This document shows positions 33,444 through 41,670 of a DNA stretch of 64,000 nt, piece by piece; within the stretch, counting starts at the first letter, position 1; each line of letters opens with the position of its first letter. Under the pieces are notes generated by a model. That model did not search any database. It worked only from the letters and a program-made list of their open reading frames with translations, and was not told the origin of the DNA. The position numbers and the translations under genes are program-made. Source of the stretch: Streptantibioticus_C sp963761325 (GTDB taxonomy: Bacteria; Actinomycetota; Actinomycetes; Streptomycetales; Streptomycetaceae); the NCBI GenBank assembly GCA_963761325.1, contig CAVXGZ010000008.1:1240001-1304000 (forward strand), given 5' to 3'.

Positions 33444-36400
33444 GTGACTGCGGCTAGTTTTCCGTTGTCGTTCGGGCAGCAACGACTGTGGCTCATCGAC
33501 CAGATGCGGCCGGGAAGCGCCGAGTACGCGGTTCCGATCGGCTGGCGCCTGTTCGGTGATGTCGACCCGCTGCGGCTCCGTCGTGCGGTGGCCGCGCTGA
33601 TCGCGCGGCACGAGGTGCTGCGCACCCGCTATGTCTCGGCCGACGGAGTGCCCGGCCAGATCGTCGACCCGCCCGGCGAGCCCGAGTGGTCGTCGATCGA
33701 TCTCACGGACTGTCCGCCCGGCGAGCGGGAGGCACGGCTGCGCACCTCGATCGACGAGATCGCGGGCCGGCCGTTCCGCCTGGACCGGGACTGGCCGCTG
33801 CGGGCACGGCTGTTCCGGCTGGACTCCGAGACGCACGTCCTGGTCCTCGTCCAGCACCACATCGCCGGCGACGGTTGGTCCATCGGTCTGCTGGCGCGCG
33901 ATCTCGGGGAGCTGTACCGCGCCGAGGCGGACGGCGGGCGGACGGGGCTCGCCGAACTGCCCGCGCAGTACACCGACTTCGCCGCCTGGCAGCGCGGCAT
34001 GATGACCGGCCAGGTGGTCGACCGCCATCTCGGCTACTGGCGCGAGCGGTTGGCCGGCCTCGAACCGCTGGAGCTGCCCACCGACCGGCCACGCCCCTCG
34101 GAGTGGCAGGCGCGCGGAGGGGTGGCGAGGTTCACCGTCGCCGCACCGCTGGGCCGCGCCATGGTGGCCCTGGGCCGCGCGGAGAAGGCGACGCCGTACA
34201 TGACCTTCCTGGCGGCCGTGCTCGTGCTGCTCTCCCGGCGCACCGGGAGAACGGACGTGACGGTGGGCTCGCCCTTCAACGGGCGCGGCCGTCCGGACCT
34301 GGAGGACCTGATCGGGCTGTTCGTCAACACGGTCGTCATCCGCGCCGACCTCGCGGACCGGCCCACCTTCCGCCAGGTGCTCCGCCGGGTGCGCACGCTC
34401 TGCCTGCAGGCGTACGAGCACCAGGACCTGCCGTTCGAGCGGCTGGTGGAGGACCTCGCCCCGGAGCGCGAACTGTCCCGCAACCCGCTGTTCCAGATCA
34501 TGTTCAGCCATGTCGCCGCCGAGCGTCCGCTGCCGGATCTGCCGGGGGTGCGCACGGTCGAGGAGCCGCTGGCCGCCGACAGCCCGATGTTCGACCTCGC
34601 CTTCGAACTGACCTCGCACGCCGACGGCGGCCTCGACGGGCTGATCACCTACGCCTCCAGCCTGTACGACCAGACCACCGTCGAGGGCGTCGCGAAGGAC
34701 CTCACGCAACTGATGGCGAGCGCCGCCTCGCAACCCGACACCGCGATCGGCGAACTCCCGCTGCTCGTCGGCGAGGACCGCGACCGCGTCCTGCTGGAGT
34801 GGAACCGGACGGCCGCACCGCGACCCGAGCGGTGCGTCCACGAACTGATCGCCCGCCAAGCGCAGCGGACACCCGACGCGCTCGCCGTCGTGGACCCGTC
34901 CGAGGAACTGACCTACCGCCAACTCGACCAGCGGGCCAACGCTCTGGCCTGGCAGCTGCGCGAACTCGGGGTCGGCCCGGAGTCGCGCGTCGGGGTGTGC
35001 GTGCGCCGCGGCGTCGACCTCATGGTCGGCCTGCTGGCCGTGCTCAAGTCCGGCGGGGCCTACGTGCCGCTCGACCCGGCCCACCCCCGGGCACGGACGC
35101 GACGCGCACTCGACGACGCGGGCGTGTCGATCGTGCTCACCGACCCGGTCTCGGCCGACGGGCTGGCCGGCACCGGACGGCGGCTGGTCACGCTGGACGA
35201 GCCCGGGCTCGCGGCCGACGCGCCGGCGACCGGGGTCGGCCCGGACAACCTGCTCTACGTCCTGTACACCTCCGGATCCACCGGCAGGCCCAAGGGCACC
35301 CTGATCACGCACCGCGGCATGGTCAACCGGGCGCTTTGGGGCGCCCGGCACCTCGGACCGGCCGACCGGGTGCTCCAGAAGACGCCGCTGACCTTCGACG
35401 CCGCCGGCTGGGAGGTGTGGGCGCCGCTCGTCGTGGGCGGCACCGTGGTCTCCCCGCCGCCGGGTGTGGAGGGCGATCCGGCGGCGCTGGTCCGCTCGCT
35501 CGACGACCACGCCGTCACCGTGCTGCAGATGGTGCCGTCGATGCTCCGGCTGCTGGTCGAGGAACCGGGCTTCGCGGAGTGCACGTCGCTGCGCCTGGTC
35601 TACTCGGGCGGCGAGCAGCTCACCGCCGACGTGTGCGCACGGGTCAGCGAACTGCTCGACGTCGAACTGCGCAACCTCTACGGGCCGACCGAGTGCACCA
35701 TCGACGTCACCACGTGGCGGTACGCCAAGAACGAGCGGGTGGCCATCGGCGGCCCCATCGAGAACGTCCAGGTCTTCGTCATGGACGAGGACGGCCGCCC
35801 GGTACCGGTCGGCGTTCCCGGCGAACTCTACGTCGGGGGTGCGGGGCTGGCCCGCGGCTATCTCGCCAGGCCGGCGCTGACGGCCGAACGGTTCGTGCCC
35901 AGCGAGTTCGGCCACGGCGAGCGGCTGTACCGCACGGGCGACCGCGTCCGGTGGCTCCCCGGCGGGGACCTGGAGTTCCTCGGCCGGCTGGACGACCAGG
36001 TCAAGGTGGGCGGAGTCCGGATCGAGCCCGGCGAGATCGAGGCGACCCTGGCCGGCAGGGACGGCATCACGGGTGTCGCGGTGACCGCCCGCACCGACCA
36101 GGCGGGAGACACGTTCCTGGTCGCCCACTACGAGCCGGCGGCCACTCCGCCGGCCGAAATGCGCGAGTTCGCCGCCGCGCAGCTTCCCGCGAGCATGGTG
36201 CCGGCCCAGTTCGTCCCCCTGGACCGCCTCCCGCGGACGACGAGCGGCAAGATCGACCGCAAGGCGCTGCCCGCATGGCAGGCACGTGACGACCAGTCGT
36301 ACGTGGCACCGCGCACCGAGACCGAGCGCCAGGTGGCCGGCATCCTCGCCGCCGCGCTCGGGGTCGAGCGGGTCGGACTGCACGACAACTTCTTCCGCCT

Positions 36401-38192
36401 CGGGGGCCACTCGCTCCTCGCGATCCGCACCGTGTCGCGGCTGCGCGCCGAGTTGTCCGCCGAACTGCCGGCCCGGCTGCTGTTCGAGGCTCCGACGCCC
36501 GAGGGGATCGCCCGCGCGGTGCGGACGGCGGCGCCGCAGGACAGGGTGATCCCCTCGGCTCCGCGGGATGTGGCACCGCCCGCGTCGTCCGGCCAGCGGC
36601 GGCTGTGGTTCCTCGACCGGCTGCGCTCCGGCGCGTCCGACTACCTCGTCACCGTGGCCACCCGGCTGCGCGGGCCGCTCGACACCCGGGCGCTGCGGGA
36701 CGCCTTCCGCGAGGTGGTGACGCGGCACGAACCGCTGCGCACCCGCTGCGACCTGCGCGGCGACGACCTGGTCCAGCTGATCGACCCACCGCAGGCCGTG
36801 CCGTGGCAGGAGGTGGCGCCGGACCCCGAGAGCCTCGCCGACGGGATCGAGGCGTTCGTCGGCCGGGTGTCCGGCGCGGGCTTCCGGCTCGGCGAGGAAC
36901 CCCCGCTGCGCGCGACACTGGCGAAACTCGCCGACGACGACCACGTGTTGGTGCTCGCCATGCACCACATCGCCTGCGACGCGCGCTCCATCGAGGTGAT
37001 CACCCGCGAGATCAGCGAGCTGTACGCGCACCGCCACCTGGATCCGCTGCCCGTGCGGTTCGCGGACTTCGCCGCGTGGGAGCGGTCGTGGTCGGACTCC
37101 GCCGAGGCCGCGGCCCAACTGGACTTCTGGCGCCGGCGGCTCGACGGCGCCGGCCCGCTCGAACTGCCCACCGACCGACCGCGCCCGCCGGCCCGGGACG
37201 CCGGCGGAGCGGCCGTCGACTTCCGGGTGCCGGCACCGCTGGCCCGCGCACTCGCGGACATCGGCCGCGGTGAGGGGGCGACGCCGTTCATGACCATGCT
37301 GGCCGCCTTCGACATCGTGCTCGCGCGACGTGCGGCCCAGCAGGACATCGTGGTCGGCACCACGGTGACCGGCCGGCCCGTCACGGCCTTCGACGGCCTG
37401 GTGGGACCGTTCATGAACAGCGTGGTCCTGCGCGTCGACCTGGCGGGGTGCACGGCCTTCTCCGACGTCCTGCCCCGGGTGCGCGACAGCGCCCTGTCCG
37501 CGTTCGCCCACCAGGACATCCCTTTCGAACGCCTGGTGGACGAGCTGCGGCCGCGACGGGACTCGACGCGCAACCCCTTCTTCCAGGTGCTGTTCGAGTT
37601 GGAGCCGTACAGCCCCGGCGGCCTGCGACTGGACGCGGTGACAACCGAGACCATCCCGGTCGGCAGACCGCAGGCGAAGCTGGACCTCATCGTGCATCTG
37701 GACGAGCAGCAGGACGGCTCGTACCTGGGCAGCGTCGAGTACGCCGCGGCGCTGTTCGACGAGAGCGGCGCGCGACTCCTCGCCGACGACTTCCTCCGGG
37801 TCGTCGAGCACGCCGCCGCCGCACCGGAGCAGCGGCTCCCCGACCTCGGCAGGCCGGAGCCGGCCGCGAAACCGGTCGCGTACCTGGTCGCCAGCACCGA
37901 CTACCGCGCGCCGGAGACCGCGGCCGAGCAGGCGGTCGCCGAGATCTTCGCGGACGTCCTCGGCCTCGACGACGTGGGCATGGACGACAACTTCTTCGAC
38001 CTGGGCGGTCACTCGCTGCTCGCCATCGAGGCGCAGGTGCAGATCCAGGACGAGTTCGACATCGACGTACCGCTCCGCACGCTCTTCGACGCACCGACCG
38101 TGCGGGCGTTGGCCGATGTCATCGAACGGACCATCCACCCCGAGGTCGCCCCGACACCCGGCGACCCGACGGCCGACGGCAGGCAGGCATGA
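33444..38192 (+). CDS. NRPS, C-A-PCP-C-PCP, second module lacking its A domain
   Basis: 1582 residues, GTG start at 33444 after GGAGGA. C1 has HHIAGDGWS from His138. A1 (about 450-950) has LYTSGSTGRPKG near 607. PCP1 Ser990 (LGGHS). C2 (about 1030-1450) has HHIACDA from His1174. PCP2 Ser1524 (LGGHS) follows C2 directly, so there is no second adenylation domain; that carrier must be loaded in trans, with the stand-alone A enzyme the obvious candidate. My A1 pocket reading is D-A-W-Q-V-S-L-I-D-K, closest to the Gln code DAWQFGLIDK and partly to Ser (DVWHLSLIDK). No loading or thioesterase domain, so this protein should act between the free A/PCP pair and the NRPS with the PBP-like end. Its stop overlaps the hydrolase start (ATGA). 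Confidence 0.9.
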   Translation: MTAASFPLSFGQQRLWLIDQMRPGSAEYAVPIGWRLFGDVDPLRLRRAVAALIARHEVLRTRYVSADGVPGQIVDPPGEPEWSSIDLTDCPPGEREARLRTSIDEIAGRPFRLDRDWPLRARLFRLDSETHVLVLVQHHIAGDGWSIGLLARDLGELYRAEADGGRTGLAELPAQYTDFAAWQRGMMTGQVVDRHLGYWRERLAGLEPLELPTDRPRPSEWQARGGVARFTVAAPLGRAMVALGRAEKATPYMTFLAAVLVLLSRRTGRTDVTVGSPFNGRGRPDLEDLIGLFVNTVVIRADLADRPTFRQVLRRVRTLCLQAYEHQDLPFERLVEDLAPERELSRNPLFQIMFSHVAAERPLPDLPGVRTVEEPLAADSPMFDLAFELTSHADGGLDGLITYASSLYDQTTVEGVAKDLTQLMASAASQPDTAIGELPLLVGEDRDRVLLEWNRTAAPRPERCVHELIARQAQRTPDALAVVDPSEELTYRQLDQRANALAWQLRELGVGPESRVGVCVRRGVDLMVGLLAVLKSGGAYVPLDPAHPRARTRRALDDAGVSIVLTDPVSADGLAGTGRRLVTLDEPGLAADAPATGVGPDNLLYVLYTSGSTGRPKGTLITHRGMVNRALWGARHLGPADRVLQKTPLTFDAAGWEVWAPLVVGGTVVSPPPGVEGDPAALVRSLDDHAVTVLQMVPSMLRLLVEEPGFAECTSLRLVYSGGEQLTADVCARVSELLDVELRNLYGPTECTIDVTTWRYAKNERVAIGGPIENVQVFVMDEDGRPVPVGVPGELYVGGAGLARGYLARPALTAERFVPSEFGHGERLYRTGDRVRWLPGGDLEFLGRLDDQVKVGGVRIEPGEIEATLAGRDGITGVAVTARTDQAGDTFLVAHYEPAATPPAEMREFAAAQLPASMVPAQFVPLDRLPRTTSGKIDRKALPAWQARDDQSYVAPRTETERQVAGILAAALGVERVGLHDNFFRLGGHSLLAIRTVSRLRAELSAELPARLLFEAPTPEGIARAVRTAAPQDRVIPSAPRDVAPPASSGQRRLWFLDRLRSGASDYLVTVATRLRGPLDTRALRDAFREVVTRHEPLRTRCDLRGDDLVQLIDPPQAVPWQEVAPDPESLADGIEAFVGRVSGAGFRLGEEPPLRATLAKLADDDHVLVLAMHHIACDARSIEVITREISELYAHRHLDPLPVRFADFAAWERSWSDSAEAAAQLDFWRRRLDGAGPLELPTDRPRPPARDAGGAAVDFRVPAPLARALADIGRGEGATPFMTMLAAFDIVLARRAAQQDIVVGTTVTGRPVTAFDGLVGPFMNSVVLRVDLAGCTAFSDVLPRVRDSALSAFAHQDIPFERLVDELRPRRDSTRNPFFQVLFELEPYSPGGLRLDAVTTETIPVGRPQAKLDLIVHLDEQQDGSYLGSVEYAAALFDESGARLLADDFLRVVEHAAAAPEQRLPDLGRPEPAAKPVAYLVASTDYRAPETAAEQAVAEIFADVLGLDDVGMDDNFFDLGGHSLLAIEAQVQIQDEFDIDVPLRTLFDAPTVRALADVIERTIHPEVAPTPGDPTADGRQA

Positions 38193-39388
38193 GCAACCAC
38201 GATGGGATCTCTCCTCCCCGTCCGACCAACGTGACGGGCCACGACGGCATCTGCGCGGAGCGACTGCTCGACGACCTCGACGACCTGGCCACCTTCGGCG
38301 GACGACCGGACGGCGGAGTGGACAGGGTCGCCGGGTCCACCGCCGACCTCGACGCCCGGGCCTGGCTGGGCGGACGCATCGAACAGGCCGGCATGTACAC
38401 CTACACCGACGACATCGGCAACGTGTTCGGCCGCACCCACGCCGGCGGCGGGCCGTGGCTGCTCCTCGGCTCGCACACCGACACGGTGCCGTCCGGCGGA
38501 CGGCTCGACGGCGCCTACGGGGTCATCGCGGCCCTGGAGGTACTGCGCACCTTGCACGAACAGCGCCATCCCGCAGCCGACAGCGTGAAGATCGTCAGCT
38601 TCTGGGACGAGGAGGGGGCCTCCCCCACCTCCACCGGCGGTCTGACCGGCTCGACCGCGCTGTGCGAGGGCGACGGCATCCGGAGCGTCAGCGCCTACCT
38701 GGAACTCCACGTCGAGCAAGGGCCGCGGATGGAGGCCACGGGTCTCGATCTCGCCGTGGTGGACGGCATCGTGGGCATCGACCGCTACCGCGTCACGGTC
38801 CACGGCGCCGCGAACCACGCCGGCACCACCCCCATGGGCTTCCGGGCGGACGCCGGCTGCGCCGCCGCCGGGGTGCTGACCCAGGTCCGCGAACTGGCCC
38901 TCGGCCTGGACCCGGACATGGTCGTCACGGTGGGCTGCCTGGACCTCGTCCCCGGCGCCCCCAACGTCATCCCCGGCACCGCGACCATGACCATCGAGTT
39001 CCGGGCGGACGACCAGGCGACCCTGGACGCCGCGGGAGCGCAGTTGCACACGCTGGTCTCCCGGGTCAGCGCCGCGGAACGCTGCTCCGCGACCGTCACC
39101 CGGATCTCCCGCAAGCCGGTCGTACGCTTCAACAAGCGCGTGCGCGACCTGGTCGAATCGGCCTGCGCGCGCACCAGCCGCCTCACCGGGCAGCTGATGA
39201 GCTACGCCGGCCACGACGCCAGCGTGCTCAGCTCCTGCGTGCCGACCGGCATGCTGTTCGTGCCGAGCACCGGCGGGATCAGCCACGCACCGCAGGAGTC
39301 GACCCCGCCGGCGCAGCTCGTCAAGGGGTGCCAGGCGCTCTACAACGCGGTGGTGGACTTCTGCGGCGGCGGCTGGAGCGGCCCGTGA
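38189..39388 (+). CDS. M20-family amidohydrolase (N-carbamoyl-amino acid hydrolase / allantoate amidohydrolase type)
   Basis: 399 residues. Metal ligands are clear: GSHTDTVPSGGRLDGAYGV (His, Asp), WDEEGA (Glu-Glu), ELHVEQGP (His) and the C-terminal HAPQE. The dimerisation insert follows GIVGIDRYRVTVHGAANHAG. Known members hydrolyse N-carbamoyl-L-amino acids, allantoate or beta-ureidopropionate, using two Zn or Mn ions. The start overlaps the NRPS stop by 4 nt, so it is part of the cluster. It may supply a precursor from a ureido form or remove an N-acyl/carbamoyl cap; the substrate is unknown. Confidence 0.9.
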   Translation: MSNHDGISPPRPTNVTGHDGICAERLLDDLDDLATFGGRPDGGVDRVAGSTADLDARAWLGGRIEQAGMYTYTDDIGNVFGRTHAGGGPWLLLGSHTDTVPSGGRLDGAYGVIAALEVLRTLHEQRHPAADSVKIVSFWDEEGASPTSTGGLTGSTALCEGDGIRSVSAYLELHVEQGPRMEATGLDLAVVDGIVGIDRYRVTVHGAANHAGTTPMGFRADAGCAAAGVLTQVRELALGLDPDMVVTVGCLDLVPGAPNVIPGTATMTIEFRADDQATLDAAGAQLHTLVSRVSAAERCSATVTRISRKPVVRFNKRVRDLVESACARTSRLTGQLMSYAGHDASVLSSCVPTGMLFVPSTGGISHAPQESTPPAQLVKGCQALYNAVVDFCGGGWSGP

Positions 39389-39410
39389 TCGTTCGACCCG
39401 GCCGGGCGGG

Positions 39411-40181
39411 CTAAGCGGTGGTGACCCGCCCGGGACCGGTGTCCAGCCCGACCCCACCGCCGCGGTCGCCCCGGCCCCTGCGCACCAGTTGGATCAGCTC
39501 GGCGCGATCGGCGACCCGGAGCTTGCCGAAGATCCGGGACACGTGGTTGGCGACCGTCTTGGGGGACAGGTGGAGCTCGGCCGCGATCGCCGAGTTCCGC
39601 CGTCCCGACACCATGAGTTCGAGGATGTTGCGCTGGCGCGCGGTCAGATCGAGGAAGACCTCCTGGAGCAGTTCTGGGCTGTCGTCGATCCGCTTGACGA
39701 TGCGGTCGGCGACTCCGCAGCCGAGAACCGTCTCACCCATCGCGAGCGCGTGAACCGTGCGCTCGACGCCCTCGTCCGAGTTGTTCTTGAGCAGGTATCC
39801 CCGGGCGCCGGCCCGGAGAGCGGACACGATGGCCTGGTCGTCGTCGACGGCGGTGAACACCAGGACGGCCGTCGACGGGGTGCGGTGCCGGATCTCCCGG
39901 ATCGTCGCCTCGGCCCGTTTCCCGAGCGGTTCGATGTCGATGATCAGCACGTCCGGCCGGTGCAGGACGGCGATCCGAACGGATTCGAGCGCACTCGGGG
40001 CCTCCGCGGCCACGTGGACGGTGCGGGATCTCGACAGGATCGTCCGGAGACCGGACCTCACCACCGGCTGCTCGTCGGCGAGCACGACGGTCACCGTGGG
40101 CGGTTCCACACCCCGCCCTGTGCGGTCGGGATCACGAGGCATCACAGAATCGACTACGGAGCCAACAGTGCTCATGGTCAC
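39411..40181 (-). CDS. NarL/FixJ-type response regulator with LuxR helix-turn-helix
   Basis: 256 residues. The receiver domain (about 28-150) has the acidic pair in VVLADEQPVVRSGL, a phospho-acceptor Asp in DVLIIDIEPLG, Thr in FTAVDD and Lys in GYLLKN. The LuxR domain has LTARQRNILELMVSGRRNSA and LSPKTVANHVSRIFGKL. No partner kinase gene is adjacent, so it is an orphan regulator. Start is GTG 40181 (ATG 40175 is two codons further in; both share the same weak upstream G-rich site). It converges with the hydrolase gene, 22 bp apart, and lies downstream of the SARP on the same strand. Confidence 0.9.
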   Translation of the reverse strand: MTMSTVGSVVDSVMPRDPDRTGRGVEPPTVTVVLADEQPVVRSGLRTILSRSRTVHVAAEAPSALESVRIAVLHRPDVLIIDIEPLGKRAEATIREIRHRTPSTAVLVFTAVDDDQAIVSALRAGARGYLLKNNSDEGVERTVHALAMGETVLGCGVADRIVKRIDDSPELLQEVFLDLTARQRNILELMVSGRRNSAIAAELHLSPKTVANHVSRIFGKLRVADRAELIQLVRRGRGDRGGGVGLDTGPGRVTTA

Positions 40182-40347
40182 ACCATCCCCGGCCGGTCAC
40201 TCCGCCGGCCTACCGTTGCGCGTCTACAACCGTCCGGCACGGCGGACGCCCGGCGAGGGGTAGCCCCGCGCCGGTGCCGGCACCTGCCGTTGGATCTCTC
40301 GCTCAGCAAAGCTTGTGGCGCGTCCCTATCGACAGGGAATCGACCTG

Positions 40348-41208
40348 CTACCGGGCGGCGCCGGCCCATGGACCGCCGGCGACCGACACGACGTCCAGCA
40401 GCGAGCCGGGACCGCCGTGGGGCCCGGGCTCGATCAGCAGGTCCCGGTCCTTGGCCAGGACCGCCCTCTCCAGGTCGCGCAGTTCGTCGCCGGGCTCGAT
40501 CCCGAGCTCTCCGACCAGCCGCCGGCGCGTCTCCCGGTAGACCTCCAGGGCCTCGGCCTGCCGCCCCGAGCGGTACAGCGCGAGCATGAGCAGTCCCTGG
40601 GGACGCTCCCTCAGCGGGTACTGGGAGGCCACGTCCCGCAGTTCGCCGACGAGTTCCCGGTGCCGGCCCAACCGCATCTCCCGGTCCAGGCACTCCTCGA
40701 GGATCAGTAACCGCTCCTCCTGCAGCCGGGTCGCCTTGGCCGCGATCAGCGGGCTCGATATGCCGGCCAGCACCTCGCCCTGGTAGAGGTCGAGCGCCGA
40801 GCGCAGCATCGCCACGCACTCGGCGTCCGCGCCGCGTGCGGCGGCCAGCCGGGCCTGGGCCACCAACGCGCTGCAGACATCCGCGTCGATCAGCCGCGGC
40901 CCGACACGCAGCGAATAGCCGGGGGGCCGGGTGACGATGGCGTCGCCCTTGCCGAGCCCGGCGAGCAGGCGCCGCAGGGCGGAGATGCAGACGTGGATCT
41001 GCGTTCTGGCGGTGGAAGGGGGTTCCGTGCCCCAGACGGCGTCGATGAGCCGGTCGGAGGGGACGATGTGATTCGCTTCCAGCAGCAGCATGGCGAGTAT
41101 CACCTGCTGTCTGCCCGCAGGGAGCTTCACCGTCTGTCCGGATCCTAATATTTCGAGCGGTCCGAGAATGCGAAAGGTGAAATCCTCGACGGATGTTGAG
41201 TTCTTCAT
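40348..41208 (-). CDS. SARP-family transcriptional activator with TTA codon
   Basis: 286 residues: OmpR-like winged helix (about 10-95; FRILGPLEILGSGQTVKLPA, PPSTARTQIHVCISALRRLL) and a bacterial transcriptional activation domain of TPR type (about 100-260; ADVCSALVAQARLAAARGAD, GRQAEALEVYRETRRRLVGE). The ATG at 41206-41208 has GGAGGGG six bases upstream. Leu167 is encoded by TTA (40708-40710), placing it under bldA control in streptomycetes. SARPs usually activate the cluster they sit in; the NRPS operons are the natural targets. Confidence 0.9.
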   Translation of the reverse strand: MKNSTSVEDFTFRILGPLEILGSGQTVKLPAGRQQVILAMLLLEANHIVPSDRLIDAVWGTEPPSTARTQIHVCISALRRLLAGLGKGDAIVTRPPGYSLRVGPRLIDADVCSALVAQARLAAARGADAECVAMLRSALDLYQGEVLAGISSPLIAAKATRLQEERLLILEECLDREMRLGRHRELVGELRDVASQYPLRERPQGLLMLALYRSGRQAEALEVYRETRRRLVGELGIEPGDELRDLERAVLAKDRDLLIEPGPHGGPGSLLDVVSVAGGPWAGAAR

Positions 41209-41670
41209 GCATCCCCTCCGCAAAAGATCGCTAAGGAAATCTTTGAGGTGCGGGCGCCGGGGGCCTGTTGAAGCCGTCCGGCGGCGCGTCGGGGTCGAGT
41301 GTATGAAGCAACCTCATCGCCGGGATACTCCTCCGCGATCGACCCTCGATAGTGTCCGAGTAGAGGCGCAGGCTAGCGGCGGGTTTCACGGGCCGGATCC
41401 GGCCGCCGTGGAGGCCGCGCTATCGTCCGGCTATCGCGCGGCAACCCGCGACGGGGACCGGACCGGTATCCGGGTGATAGGCGCGGGCTCGACACTGGTG
41501 AGGTCACCGCACAGGTACGGCCGTCCGCGGACGCGCCGTCACGTCCGCACGGAGGGAGCGCCCTTGGGGCCTCATGGTCGAAGCTGCCGTCCGGCGGACT
41601 CGGCACCTCGGCACGGTGCGGCGTGCGCGGGAGCCTGCGGCACCCGGACCTCGTGCGAACGCGGCTTCCC
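41209..41670. other. SARP promoter region
   Basis: 460 bp between the AfsR-like gene and the SARP, both on the minus strand. The first 40 bp next to the SARP are relatively AT-rich (AAAAGATCGCTAAGGAAATC). No gene, clear promoter hexamers or terminator hairpin were recognised. Confidence 0.4.

Noticed and set aside
32838..38138. A 1766-codon minus-strand frame opposite the second NRPS
   Set aside because: Same reasons: antisense shadow of a real NRPS gene with no domains or start signals.
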